DNA from: Maridesulfovibrio frigidus DSM 17176
Lineage (GTDB): Bacteria; Desulfobacterota; Desulfovibrionia; Desulfovibrionales; Desulfovibrionaceae
NCBI RefSeq assembly: GCF_000711735.1
Contig: NZ_JONL01000002.1
Coordinates: forward strand, 558,001 to 622,000
DNA: 64,000 nt
Direction: 5' to 3'
The notes below the pieces were generated by a model, which saw only the letters and a list, made by a program, of their open reading frames with translations, did no database searches and had not been told where the DNA came from. The position numbers were made by a program, and so were the translations under genes. Shown one piece after another: positions 27,028 through 35,541 of this stretch. Position 1 is the stretch's first letter. Each line of letters opens with the position of its first letter.

Positions 27028-28911
27028 TTAATAATCACGCCCGTCTTTCAAAGACATGCGCTTTATTTTGCCACTCGACGTCTTGGGAAGCTCATCTCGG
27101 AATTCAATGCTTTTAATTACGACAATAGGCCCAAGCTCACTGTGAATGTGATCTATCAATTCCTTGTGTAAATCATCGGATTCCATTGCGTCATAAATCA
27201 AGGTAACGAAAGCCTTAGCAACTTCTCCCTTGATCTTGTCCGGCACCCCGACGACAACAGCTTCGGCAACATCAGGGTGACTTGTCAGCGCGCTTTCCAC
27301 TTCTGCGGAGCCAATGCGGTGTCCTGAAATACTGAGCACATCATCAGCGCGGCCCTGAATCCAGAAGTAACCGTCTTCATCCCTGCGCGCGACATCTCCC
27401 GCATAGAACATTCCCGGTATAATTCCCCAATAATGGTCGGCAAGTGCGCGATCATCATTCAATACAGCGGTAAACATTGCGGGCCATGGTTTCTTGATTA
27501 CAAGAAATCCGCCCTTACCTGCTGGAACCGACTTACCTTCGAGATTCACGATGTCGGCGTCAATGCCTGGCAAAGCTCTAGTAACCGAACCGGGCTTGAG
27601 CACGGACACAGGCATAGGGCTGATCATGATCATACCGGTTTCGGTCTGCCACCATGTATCAAGAACCGGGCATTGGCTTTTACCAATGTTTTCGTAAAGC
27701 CAGATCCACGCTTCAGGATTAAACGGCTCACCTACCGCGCCCAGAATTCTGAGCGTGGAAAGATCATGCTGATCAGGATAACTGTGCCCGAAACGCATCA
27801 GTGTGCGAATCTGAGTGGGCGAAGTATAGAAAATTGTAACGCCGTACTTGGAAATAATGTTCCACATTCTGTCGGCTTGCGGATAAAGGGTATGCCCTTC
27901 GTACATTACAGTCGTTGTGCCCGCTAGAAGCGGCCCGTAAACGAGATAACTGTGACCTGTTATCCAGCCCGGATCAGCGGAACACCAAAAAATATCTGTG
28001 GGTTTAAGATCAAACACCCACTTAAAAGTCCTGTGCACACCGACCATATAGCCGCCGTGACAATGGATTATACCCTTAGGCTTCCCAGCCGTCCCTGACG
28101 TATGCAGAATAAAAAGCGGATCATTTGCATCCATGACTTCAGATGCAGCATGAGAACGCTCATGGCGGACAATATCCTCATACCAGTAGTCTCTTGCGGA
28201 ATCCATTTCCACTTCAACATTGGCTCTGTGTACGACGACAACAGACTCAAGAGAGTCAGCAGGAGATTCAAGCAGAGCACGATCTACTTCTTCTTTCAGC
28301 CTGACAACTTGTCCATTTCGATAGAAACCATCGACCGTAACCACGACACGAGGCTGGATTTCTCTTACACGCTCGCGGAGCAACTTTGCGGAAAAACCGG
28401 AAAAGACTAAAGAATGAACCGCGCCAATTCTGGCGCAGGCAAGCATGGAAATAACTGTTTCGGGAAGTTGCGGCATGTAAAGGACAACACGGTCCCCCTT
28501 GGAAACGCCAAGAGCACGTAGCCCGTTCGCGAACCTATTTACCGCACGGTAAAGCTCATAATATGTAAATTGGCGAGAATCGCCGGGCTCGCCTTCCCAT
28601 ATGAGAGCAAGGCGGTTTTTATTAGCGGTTTCGATATGACGATCAAGAGCATTGTAAACAATGTTACATCTGGCGCCAGTAAACCACTTGTAGTTAGGAG
28701 CTTCGGATTCATCAAGTACACTATCCCACTTGGTGAACCAGTCTAACTCTTCAGCTGCTTCTTCCCAGTAACCAGTGTGATTAGACTCAGCTCGTTCGCG
28801 AGCAGCCCGTAAATCCTGCGGATTTACGCCAGCCTCAATGATCATCTGCGGCAGGGGCCTAAAAACCCGCTCTTCGTGTAGAAGACTATCGACTGCTTCA
28901 GGATGATCCAT
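27028..28911 (-). CDS. acsA: Acetyl-CoA synthetase
   Basis: AMP-forming acetate:CoA ligase, which activates acetate through acetyl-AMP. The ATG at 28911 (MDHPEAVDSL) follows AGGGAG by 6 bases; the longer frame upstream has no good site. The 627-residue protein has the adenylation core motif HTSGTAGKPKGIIH, the WWQTETG motif, the hinge SGHRIGSAEVESAL and the C-terminal PKTSSGKIKR with the lysine that is acetylated in regulated Acs proteins. It follows a LytTR-type regulator gene, and two LytTR-like boxes stand about 120 bases upstream of its start. Confidence 0.95.
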   Translation of the reverse strand: MDHPEAVDSLLHEERVFRPLPQMIIEAGVNPQDLRAARERAESNHTGYWEEAAEELDWFTKWDSVLDESEAPNYKWFTGARCNIVYNALDRHIETANKNRLALIWEGEPGDSRQFTYYELYRAVNRFANGLRALGVSKGDRVVLYMPQLPETVISMLACARIGAVHSLVFSGFSAKLLRERVREIQPRVVVTVDGFYRNGQVVRLKEEVDRALLESPADSLESVVVVHRANVEVEMDSARDYWYEDIVRHERSHAASEVMDANDPLFILHTSGTAGKPKGIIHCHGGYMVGVHRTFKWVFDLKPTDIFWCSADPGWITGHSYLVYGPLLAGTTTVMYEGHTLYPQADRMWNIISKYGVTIFYTSPTQIRTLMRFGHSYPDQHDLSTLRILGAVGEPFNPEAWIWLYENIGKSQCPVLDTWWQTETGMIMISPMPVSVLKPGSVTRALPGIDADIVNLEGKSVPAGKGGFLVIKKPWPAMFTAVLNDDRALADHYWGIIPGMFYAGDVARRDEDGYFWIQGRADDVLSISGHRIGSAEVESALTSHPDVAEAVVVGVPDKIKGEVAKAFVTLIYDAMESDDLHKELIDHIHSELGPIVVIKSIEFRDELPKTSSGKIKRMSLKDGRDY

Positions 28912-28929
28912 GTGCTGCTCCCTTAATTG

Positions 28930-29000
28930 ATACGACCAAATCAACCTTAACTGCCGCAATTTTATTAAAACCTAAAACCATTCTTCCAATTTCACTGATA
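28930..29000 (-). promoter_or_regulatory. Possible sigma70 promoter of acsA
   Basis: Read on the minus strand, TTGGAA and TAATAA are separated by about 16-17 bases, downstream of the twin LytTR-like boxes and upstream of the ribosome site. The fit to the consensus is only moderate. Confidence 0.3.
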
Positions 29001-29029
29001 CGCCTACCCACGAACCTTTGCATGCCATA

Positions 29030-29063
29030 TTCGATAAACGGCGTAGGAAGTTCGATGAACGGC
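29030..29063 (-). promoter_or_regulatory. Twin LytTR-type binding boxes upstream of acsA
   Basis: On the minus strand GCCGTTCATCGAA (29063-29051) and GCCGTTTATCGAA (29042-29030) form a direct repeat with a 21-base period and one difference. Each contains CCGTTnAT, which fits the LytTR consensus (C/A, GTT, A/G, T/G positions). Two boxes spaced by two helical turns are the usual target of LytTR dimers, and the gene immediately upstream encodes a LytTR protein. Confidence 0.65.
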
Positions 29064-29067
29064 ATCA

Positions 29068-29940
29068 TTACATCCCTAGTATCTGTTTCAGCTTCGCAAT
29101 ACGTCGTCTGCTGATAGGTAGCTCAATACGGGTGCGTCCTGCGGTCCTAAGCATAAAGTTACTACCGGGAAGGGAAGCTATTTCGGTAACCATTTCTAAA
29201 TTTACCAGATACTTACGATGTACTCTAAAAAACCTATGAGGTTCTAGGCGTTCTTCTAAAGCCTTAAGTCTGTGCGAGGTCAAAAATTTCTGAGTGGCGG
29301 TATGTACATAAGAATAATCTTCGAAGGCCTCCACGAAAATTATCTGAGTATAAGGAATGAGCATCATACGCCCGTCTTGGTTAACGGGTAGTTTCTCAAT
29401 TTCAGGCTGGCGGGTTTGGGAAGAGTCCCATGCTTGTTTCAATGCGGCAAGAAAGCGATCCTGCTCATCTTCCTCGAGGGGCAGCTGCAAAGTTTCTTCG
29501 CCAGTCTCAACACCGGAACCGGATTCTTTCCAATCAGACGGTTCAGGAACTTCACGGAAATGGGATTTAAATCTTAAAATACGTTCAACAGTCTTAGCCA
29601 TGCGCTCTTCATCTGGAGGCCAAATTAGATAATCTACAGCTCCAAGCTCGAAGGCCTGATAAGCTGTCGTCTCGTCTTCGGCTATAAAGATCAAACCGGG
29701 CTTATGCTTACTGGACCCAAGAGCCTGAGCAAACTCAATCCCACTCATCCCTTCTGGGAAATTTAGAGCCACGAAAATTATGCCATAGCCAACTTCCTTG
29801 TGCATATCGAGGGCTTCATCGGCAATAACCGTTTCGCCCAAAAGCCGAACAACACCAACACCGCGCAAGCTTTGCCGGATGAAAGATCTGACCTCTGCGT
29901 CAGGATGAAGGATTAATGTCTTAAGACTGGGCAAAATCAT
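29068..29940 (-). CDS. LytTR-family DNA-binding regulator with a pseudo-receiver domain
   Basis: A 290-residue protein with an N-terminal receiver-like fold (about 5-125) and a C-terminal LytTR DNA-binding domain (about 186-290; IFVEAFEDYSYVHT, KALEERLEPHRFFRVHRKYLVNL). The receiver has lost its chemistry: the phospho-acceptor position reads FVALNFP with Ala58 in place of Asp, and the conserved lysine is replaced in LIWPP (Trp107). Phosphorylation is therefore unlikely and regulation may be by ligand, partner or level. It stands just upstream of acsA in the same direction with LytTR-type boxes in the gap, suggesting control of acetate activation. Confidence 0.82.
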   Translation of the reverse strand: MILPSLKTLILHPDAEVRSFIRQSLRGVGVVRLLGETVIADEALDMHKEVGYGIIFVALNFPEGMSGIEFAQALGSSKHKPGLIFIAEDETTAYQAFELGAVDYLIWPPDEERMAKTVERILRFKSHFREVPEPSDWKESGSGVETGEETLQLPLEEDEQDRFLAALKQAWDSSQTRQPEIEKLPVNQDGRMMLIPYTQIIFVEAFEDYSYVHTATQKFLTSHRLKALEERLEPHRFFRVHRKYLVNLEMVTEIASLPGSNFMLRTAGRTRIELPISRRRIAKLKQILGM

Positions 29941-30123
29941 CTCCGCAACAACAAATTAACCTAATTATTCTAGGGATAGCTTTAATCGTTCATGACTGCA
30001 AGAACTCTGACAATGAAAATACGGCAAAATTTATAATACTAATGACCAAAATATTAATTCATAAAACTTTGGCCTTTAATAACCATTTTTATAAAAAACC
30101 GAATCATTTGAGAGATTATCCGC

Positions 30124-30152
30124 TTGACTTTAACAAGAATGATTACTATTAA
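30124..30152 (+). promoter_or_regulatory. Sigma70 promoter of the perR-like gene with overlapping Fur/PerR-type box
   Basis: TTGACT (30124-30129), a 17-base spacer and TATTAA (30147-30152) make a good promoter 18 bases ahead of the start codon. The spacer contains AGAATGATTACT, an AATnATT core as in Fur/PerR boxes, so the regulator may repress its own gene. Box assignment is by similarity only. Confidence 0.6.
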
Positions 30153-30169
30153 TTTCTCCAGAGGTCATT

Positions 30170-30556
30170 ATGAAAATAGGACAAAGAAGATCAAAACAAA
30201 GGGAACTTATTCTTGAGGAACTTAAAGCACTAACCTGCCATCCAACAGCAGACGAGCTTTATGAGATTGTCAGGAAACGGTTAACAAACATAAGCTTGGG
30301 AACAGTGTACAGAAACCTTGACTTGATGGCTTCCTCTGGAATCATATTAAAGATAGATTCTGGGGGAAAGAACAGGTTTGATGGTAACGCCATACCTCAC
30401 CCACATCTAAGATGTATCGAGTGCGGAAAGGTTGATGACATCATGTTTGATGTAAGTCTGCCGATACCAAGTGAACTTGAAGCCAATGGTTATGAAATTA
30501 CAGGATGTACAATTGAGTACTACGGCATCTGCCCGAACTGCAAAACCTGTTGCTAA
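30170..30556 (+). CDS. Fur-family peroxide-type regulator (PerR-like)
   Basis: A 128-residue metalloregulator. The helix-turn-helix lies in SLGTVYRNLDLM. The regulatory metal site is suggested by His in CHPTADELY and the DGNAIPHPH stretch (one Asp and two His), which is nearer to PerR than to Fur. The structural zinc site is formed by CIEC and CPNC. PerR proteins sense peroxide by metal-catalysed histidine oxidation. It heads the oxygen-defence block, 163 bases before rubrerythrin, which supports control of that block. Confidence 0.85.
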   Translation: MKIGQRRSKQRELILEELKALTCHPTADELYEIVRKRLTNISLGTVYRNLDLMASSGIILKIDSGGKNRFDGNAIPHPHLRCIECGKVDDIMFDVSLPIPSELEANGYEITGCTIEYYGICPNCKTCC

Positions 30557-30719
30557 AAGATCATTTAAGAAGGTCCATTTTCAATATGAATTGATGGCGA
30601 AGTAACAATATAGAAATCTAAAAAATAAACTGACAGCGACGTTATAAGCTGATACTTCAATGAGTAGTGCAGTCTAGTACCACTATACTCAAAATAATAT
30701 ATTTAAGGAGAAAACAATC

Positions 30720-31295
30720 ATGGCTGGATTAAAAGGGTCACGTACCGAAACCAATATACTTACTGCATTTGCTGGGGAATCTCAGGCCCGCAATCGCTAC
30801 ACATACTTCGCTTCTCAAGCCAAAAAAGAAGGCTTTGTTCAGATCTCCAAAATTTTTGAAGAAACCGCCAATCAGGAAAAAGAGCACGCAAAACGTCTCT
30901 TTAAACTCCTTGAAGGCGGAGATGTAGAAGTAACAGCTTCTTTTCCTGCAGGTGTCGTCGGTACAACTGCTGAAAACCTCATGGCTTCTGCTGCCGGAGA
31001 AAAAGAAGAATGGGAACACATGTACCCGTCTTTTGCAAAAATAGCTGAAGAAGAAGGCTTCACCACCATCGCTGCAGTTTTCAAAGCAATCGCTATTGCA
31101 GAAGAATTCCACGAAAAACGTTATGTTGCTCTTGCTAAAAACATAGAAGACGGTAAAGTTTTCGAAAAAGACACTTGTGTGGTATGGCAGTGTCAGAACT
31201 GTGGATATACAAGTGAAGGGAAACAGGCTCTAAAACAGTGTCCAGCTTGTGCTCACCCTCAGGCTCACTTCCAGCTCGTTTGTGAAAATTACTAA
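30720..31295 (+). CDS. rbr: Rubrerythrin
   Basis: A 191-residue peroxide reductase of anaerobes. The N-terminal four-helix domain holds the diiron ligands ([37 protein letters not shown]). The C-terminal rubredoxin-like domain has the iron centre [10 protein letters not shown] and [11 protein letters not shown]. Electrons come from rubredoxin or NAD(P)H-linked partners, and the rubredoxin genes are close downstream. AAGGAG precedes the ATG by 7 bases. It is the first structural gene after the PerR-like regulator. Confidence 0.96.
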   Translation: MAGLKGSRTETNILTAFAGESQARNRYTYFASQAKKEGFVQISKIFEETANQEKEHAKRLFKLLEGGDVEVTASFPAGVVGTTAENLMASAAGEKEEWEHMYPSFAKIAEEEGFTTIAAVFKAIAIAEEFHEKRYVALAKNIEDGKVFEKDTCVVWQCQNCGYTSEGKQALKQCPACAHPQAHFQLVCENY

Positions 31296-31321
31296 ATTTA
31301 ACCCCTGCAATGGAGACTAAA

Positions 31322-31705
31322 ATGGCTGAATTATTTGAAGTATATAAATGCGACGCTTGCGGCAATATCACTATGGTTATGCATGCTGGCCCCGGCAACC
31401 TTGCTTGCTGTGGAACAGACATGAAACTCATGACCGAAAATACCGTTGATGCTGCTAAAGAAAAACATGTTCCTGTCATTGAAACAATCGAAGGCGGATA
31501 CAAAGTTAAAGTTGGCGCAGTTGCTCATCCAATGGACGAGAAACATTACATAGAATGGATTGAACTTGCTTCAGGTAACGATCGTTACCTGAAAAAACTA
31601 AATCCAGGCGAAGCCCCTGAAGCAGATTTCTGCGGCTGCAAATTCGGAACAGAGCCAGTTACTGCTCGTGCATACTGTAACTTACACGGTCTCTGGAAAG
31701 CTTAA
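31322..31705 (+). CDS. dfx: Desulfoferrodoxin (superoxide reductase, class I)
   Basis: Reduces superoxide to hydrogen peroxide. The ATG at 31322 ([10 protein letters not shown]) has GGAGA upstream; an earlier in-frame ATG overlaps that site. The 127-residue product has centre I, a desulforedoxin-like FeCys4 site ([10 protein letters not shown]... and the CC pair at ACCG), and centre II, the catalytic FeHis4Cys site ([15 protein letters not shown] and CNLHGLW). The presence of all four centre I cysteines defines class I. It sits 26 bases after rbr. Confidence 0.96.
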   Translation: MAELFEVYKCDACGNITMVMHAGPGNLACCGTDMKLMTENTVDAAKEKHVPVIETIEGGYKVKVGAVAHPMDEKHYIEWIELASGNDRYLKKLNPGEAPEADFCGCKFGTEPVTARAYCNLHGLWKA

Positions 31706-31729
31706 ACTTTTCAAAAGAAGGACATCAAA

Positions 31730-31909
31730 ATGGCTGAACCAAGCGAAATGTACCAGTGTCAAGTTAGCAATTGTGGCTTTATCTACAACCCTGAGAAAGG
31801 TGATAGAAAAGGCAAAATTGAAAAAGGGATACAGTTTAAAGATCTTTCAGAAGATTGGAAATGCCCAATTTGTGGTGCTACTAAAAAATCATTCAAAGCT
31901 TTAGGCTAG
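31730..31909 (+). CDS. Rubredoxin, type 2 with widened first iron loop
   Basis: A 59-residue iron protein: the first knuckle is [14 protein letters not shown] with a C-x4-C spacing, the second is [13 protein letters not shown] with C-x2-C. Ordinary rubredoxins have C-x2-C in both. A rubredoxin with the same widened loop (Rd2) is known from Desulfovibrio desulfuricans. AGAAGGA lies about 7 bases before the ATG. It should carry electrons for rubrerythrin, desulfoferrodoxin or Roo in the same cluster. Confidence 0.9.
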   Translation: MAEPSEMYQCQVSNCGFIYNPEKGDRKGKIEKGIQFKDLSEDWKCPICGATKKSFKALG

Positions 31910-31938
31910 TTAATAACTATTTTTACGGAGATATTAAA

Positions 31939-32097
31939 ATGAAATACGTATGTAATATTTGTGGATGGGTTTACGATCCTGCTGAAGGCGATCCAGATGG
32001 CGGCATTGCTCCAGGAACTGAATTCAAAGATATTCCTGCTGATTGGGAATGTCCTGTCTGCGGAGCGGGCAAAGACGATTTCGAAGCTGAATCTTAG
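31939..32097 (+). CDS. rub: Rubredoxin
   Basis: A 52-residue typical rubredoxin: [20 protein letters not shown] start, the central PGTEF and the second knuckle [13 protein letters not shown] supply the four cysteine ligands in C-x2-C pairs. It is the direct electron donor of rubredoxin:oxygen oxidoreductase in Desulfovibrio, whose gene follows after a hairpin. ACGGAG lies about 8 bases upstream of the ATG. Confidence 0.96.
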   Translation: MKYVCNICGWVYDPAEGDPDGGIAPGTEFKDIPADWECPVCGAGKDDFEAES

Positions 32098-32136
32098 ACC
32101 CCTTAGATTCTTTTAGTCATATCATTATATTCATTC

Positions 32137-32164
32137 AGAAAGCCGGGGTTTACCCCGGCTTTCT
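32137..32164 (+). terminator. GC-rich hairpin between rubredoxin and roo
   Basis: AGAAAGCCGGGG pairs perfectly with CCCCGGCTTTCT across a 4-base loop. The following T-run is short, so it may be a partial terminator that lowers expression of the distal genes. Confidence 0.7.
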
Positions 32165-32196
32165 ACCTTAAACATCTAAAGTAGTAGGGATTTAAC

Positions 32197-33399
32197 GTGA
32201 GACCTGTTGAAATTAAAGATGGAATACATTGGGTAGGAGCCGTTGACTGGAATTGCCGTAATTTTCATGGCTATGCTCTTTCCTCAAAAGGCACAACATA
32301 CAATGCCTTTGTTATTGATGATGAAAAGAAAGTCCTTATTGATACAGTACCGGCTGCATTTGAAAGCCAGTTTCTTTGCTCTGTCGCCAACGTGACCGAA
32401 CTTGAAAAAATTGACTATATTGTTGTCAACCACCTCGAGCCGGATCATTCAGGATGTCTTGCCCGTATGGTCGAGCTTTGCAAACCTGAGAAAATTTTCA
32501 TTTCACCTATGGGCGCGAAAGCTCTGAAGACTTTCTTTGATTGCGAAGACTGGCCTATAGTTGTTGCTAACTCCGGGGACGAAATTTCCATCGGAAAGAA
32601 CACTCTCCGTTTTTACGAAACTAAAATGCTGCACTGGCCTGACAACATGTTCACTTTCATTCCAGAAGCTAAAATGCTTGTTTCAAGTGATGCTTTCGGA
32701 CAGAACTGGGCAACCAGCGAACGCTTTGTAGATGAAGTAAGCAAAGAAAAAGTATCTGACCTCATGGCTCAGTACTATGCTAATATCGTCAACCCATACT
32801 CTGCAAAAGTTATTAAAACTCTTGAATTCTTTGGCGAGCTGAACCTTGATATTGACATGCTCTGCCCTGACCATGGCCTTATGTTCAGAGGTGAAGATGT
32901 TGGATTTGCTCTTGGCAAATACGCAGACTATGCAGCTCAGAAGACTACCAACAAAGCTGTCATCGTATACGATACCATGTGGAAATCCACAGAAAAGATG
33001 GCAAATGCCATTGCTTCCGGTATCGCAGACGAAGGTGTCAGTGTTAGAATGATGAATGTCAAAGCGAACCACCACAGTGATATCATGTCCGAAGTTTTTG
33101 ATGCAGGCGCAGTCATTCTTGGCTCCCCTACTCATAACAACGGCATCCTTCCAGGCATGGCTGATGTTCTGACTTACATGAAAGGTTTGAGACCTCAGAA
33201 CAAAATCGGTGCTTGTTTCGGTTCATTCGGTTGGTCCGGAGAATGCGTTAAGATTCTCAGAGGCTGGCTCGAAACAATGAACATGGAAATCATGGATCCA
33301 AATATTAAAGTTAAAAACCGCCCTAATCATAAATCCTTCGAGGAATGTTATGAACTAGGACGCGAAATTGCGAAAGCTGTTAAAGCTAAGAACGCATAG
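32197..33399 (+). CDS. roo: Rubredoxin:oxygen oxidoreductase (flavodiiron protein)
   Basis: Reduces oxygen to water (some members also reduce nitric oxide) in the cytoplasm. A GTG start with AGGGAT 7 bases upstream is used. The 400-residue protein has a beta-lactamase-like diiron domain with the ligands HLEPDHSG, the histidine of MLHWPDNMF, SDAFGQN and CPDHGLMF, then a flavodoxin domain starting VIVYDTMWKSTEKMA with the GSPTHNNGILP and GSFGWSGE loops. The rubredoxin gene upstream encodes its electron donor. Confidence 0.96.
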   Translation: MRPVEIKDGIHWVGAVDWNCRNFHGYALSSKGTTYNAFVIDDEKKVLIDTVPAAFESQFLCSVANVTELEKIDYIVVNHLEPDHSGCLARMVELCKPEKIFISPMGAKALKTFFDCEDWPIVVANSGDEISIGKNTLRFYETKMLHWPDNMFTFIPEAKMLVSSDAFGQNWATSERFVDEVSKEKVSDLMAQYYANIVNPYSAKVIKTLEFFGELNLDIDMLCPDHGLMFRGEDVGFALGKYADYAAQKTTNKAVIVYDTMWKSTEKMANAIASGIADEGVSVRMMNVKANHHSDIMSEVFDAGAVILGSPTHNNGILPGMADVLTYMKGLRPQNKIGACFGSFGWSGECVKILRGWLETMNMEIMDPNIKVKNRPNHKSFEECYELGREIAKAVKAKNA

Positions 33400-33467
33400 T
33401 AATTCTATAATCACCGGGTGAAACGCTTGTTTTGCCCGGGGATTATTTAACAAGGAGAATTAACATC

Positions 33468-34172
33468 ATGGCAGTTGGACGGCAGATAAAAAAAGCAGTC
33501 ATGACGGCCTTTGCTGATGAAGACTGGGAGCAGAAATTTTCTGATCTCATGGAAATTCATCCTATGCAGACTCTCATCGCCCCTCTTTTCTCATCTCTTT
33601 GTGCTCCTTCAATAATTGTGCGCTGGCACGGAATATCCTCTTTTGGACAGGTGATGAATCGCTTGTTTCAAGAAGATGCGTCCAAAGCTAGAATCGTCAT
33701 GCGCAGAATAATGTGGATGCTTAACGAAGAATCGGGTGGATGCGGATGGGGCGTACCTGAAGCAATGGGCGAAATCACAGCTTCAAACAAAGTTTTGGCT
33801 AATGAATATGGAAGGATTCTTCTCAGTTACATACATGAAGAAGAAGGCAGGCCTGAAAATTATCTAGAATTCACGTTGCTACTTCGCGGAGCTATATGGG
33901 GCGTTGCCAGGTTGGCTCAGGACAGACCTGATATTGTTGAACCCGCGACCGATGATCTGATCAAATTTCTTAATAGTAGTGACCAAGTGCTTATTGGTAT
34001 TGGTTGCTGGGCTCTTGGGGGACTTAAGGCGGAACGTGCTGCTGGGCCACTTAAAGCTCTCACAACCAACGACTCTACTATTGATATTTACAAGGACCGA
34101 CTGCTGCAATCCGTGACAGTTGGACAATTGGCGCAGGAGGCCCTCGGGAAAATTTCCGGGGAATTATTGTAA
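33468..34172 (+). CDS. HEAT-repeat-like protein (possibly DVU0298 family)
   Basis: A 234-residue protein starting MAVGRQIKKAVMTAF; AAGGAG lies 11 bases before the ATG, and an earlier in-frame start lacks support. The body is made of amphipathic helix pairs, e.g. ELL-like ends GIGCWALGGLKAERAAGPLKAL, which is typical of HEAT-type repeats. It resembles Desulfovibrio proteins grouped under DVU0298, but this is from memory. Its place between roo and cydA in one transcription direction suggests an accessory or assembly role in oxygen reduction. No catalytic motif is seen. Confidence 0.6.
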   Translation: MAVGRQIKKAVMTAFADEDWEQKFSDLMEIHPMQTLIAPLFSSLCAPSIIVRWHGISSFGQVMNRLFQEDASKARIVMRRIMWMLNEESGGCGWGVPEAMGEITASNKVLANEYGRILLSYIHEEEGRPENYLEFTLLLRGAIWGVARLAQDRPDIVEPATDDLIKFLNSSDQVLIGIGCWALGGLKAERAAGPLKALTTNDSTIDIYKDRLLQSVTVGQLAQEALGKISGELL

Positions 34173-34194
34173 ATCTAGAACAAGGAGAGGAATG

Positions 34195-35505
34195 ATGGAT
34201 GTTGTAATGCTGTCAAGGCTTCAATTTGCCATGGCAACTATGTTCCACTTCATTTTCGTGCCCCTCACTCTAGGACTTTCCGTGATGGTCGCCATCATGG
34301 AAACCTACTATGTGCGCACCGGAAAAGAAATTTATCTCAGAATGACTAAATTCTGGGGAAAACTGTTTGTTATCAACTTCGTGCTCGGGATCGTAACCGG
34401 GTTAACCCTTGAATTTCAGTTCGGAACCAACTGGTCCCGGTACTCGATGTATGTTGGTGATATATTCGGTTCACTGCTCGCTATTGAAGCTACAGTGGCC
34501 TTTTTTATGGAATCAACATTTATTGCGGCATGGATTTTTGGCTGGAAAAAACTTTCCGCGAAAATGCATTGTGCCTGTATATGGATTGTTGCAATTGCAT
34601 CAAATATTTCAGCGATTTGGATCATTCTTGCCAACGGCTGGATGCAGAATCCAGTTGGTTATGTAATCCGTAACGGACGCGCAGAACTTGATGATTTCGC
34701 CACAGTACTTTCTAACCCGTTCGGATGGTCACAGTTCCTTCATAACGGATTCGCAGCATTCATTGTTGCCGGATTCTTCCTTATGGGAATCAGTGCTTAC
34801 CATCTTCTTCGCAAGAACGAAGTTGAATTCTTCACCAAGTCCTTCAAAATGGGCATGGTCTGTGCTTTCATTTTCTCTCTGGCAGTTGCCATGCATGGTC
34901 ACGGACACGCACAGATGGTAGCTGAAAAGCAGCCTGAAAAGCTTGCCGCAATGGAAGCTCTCTGGGAAACCACAGATAGTGCGCCTATGTACCTTCTCTC
35001 AATACCTGATGAAAAAAACGAAAAAAACTCAGTTGAAATGTTCGGAATCCCCGGTGGACTTAGCTTCTTGGCTTTCGGCTCCTTCGATGCTCCTGTTAAA
35101 GGACTCAAAGAATGGCCTAAAGAAGATCGTCCACCAGTCATGGTTACTTTCCTCGCCTTCCGCGCAATGGTCGGATTAGGCACGCTCTTCCCTATCCTTT
35201 GTATATGGGCATGGAAAAAAAGAGACAATCTGGTTGAAAACAGACTGTTACTTCGCGTCATGCTTTACGCCATCCCGCTTCCCTACATTGCCATATGGGC
35301 AGGTTGGGCTGTTACGGAGGTCGGCAGGCAGCCGTGGATCGTATATGGAATGATGAAGACCAGCGATGCGGTTTCTCCCATCGTGACAAGTCAGGTCGCA
35401 TTCTCGCTCATCGGCCTAACCTTGCTCTACACTATGCTTGGTTGCTGTGAGCTATTCCTGCTGACCAAATTTGCACGCAAAGGTCCTGAACCTAAGAAGG
35501 CTTAA
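34195..35505 (+). CDS. cydA: Cytochrome bd oxidase subunit I
   Basis: The haem-bearing subunit of the quinol-dependent, high-affinity oxygen reductase in the inner membrane. Two adjacent ATGs are possible (34192 and 34195); 34195 is 7 bases from AAGGAG. The 436-residue product starts MDVVMLSRLQFAMATMFHFIFVPLTLG with the His ligand near residue 18 and ends with the typical GWAVTEVGRQPWIVYG motif. The Q-loop region is short. It begins 22 bases after the HEAT-like gene and is followed by cydB. Confidence 0.95.
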   Translation: MDVVMLSRLQFAMATMFHFIFVPLTLGLSVMVAIMETYYVRTGKEIYLRMTKFWGKLFVINFVLGIVTGLTLEFQFGTNWSRYSMYVGDIFGSLLAIEATVAFFMESTFIAAWIFGWKKLSAKMHCACIWIVAIASNISAIWIILANGWMQNPVGYVIRNGRAELDDFATVLSNPFGWSQFLHNGFAAFIVAGFFLMGISAYHLLRKNEVEFFTKSFKMGMVCAFIFSLAVAMHGHGHAQMVAEKQPEKLAAMEALWETTDSAPMYLLSIPDEKNEKNSVEMFGIPGGLSFLAFGSFDAPVKGLKEWPKEDRPPVMVTFLAFRAMVGLGTLFPILCIWAWKKRDNLVENRLLLRVMLYAIPLPYIAIWAGWAVTEVGRQPWIVYGMMKTSDAVSPIVTSQVAFSLIGLTLLYTMLGCCELFLLTKFARKGPEPKKA

Positions 35506-35541
35506 GAGCTTTAACAAACTCGATAAGTCAAGGAGATAAAC

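Noticed and set aside
29000-29030. Sigma54 promoter upstream of acsA (TGGCATGCAAAGG)
   Set aside because: The GC dinucleotide at the proper distance from GG is missing, and no sigma54-type activator is adjacent.
31668-31904. A 78-codon plus-strand frame over the dfx-rubredoxin junction
   Set aside because: It overlaps the rubredoxin 2 gene in another frame; the rubredoxin frame has all iron-ligand cysteines, a ribosome site and operon spacing.
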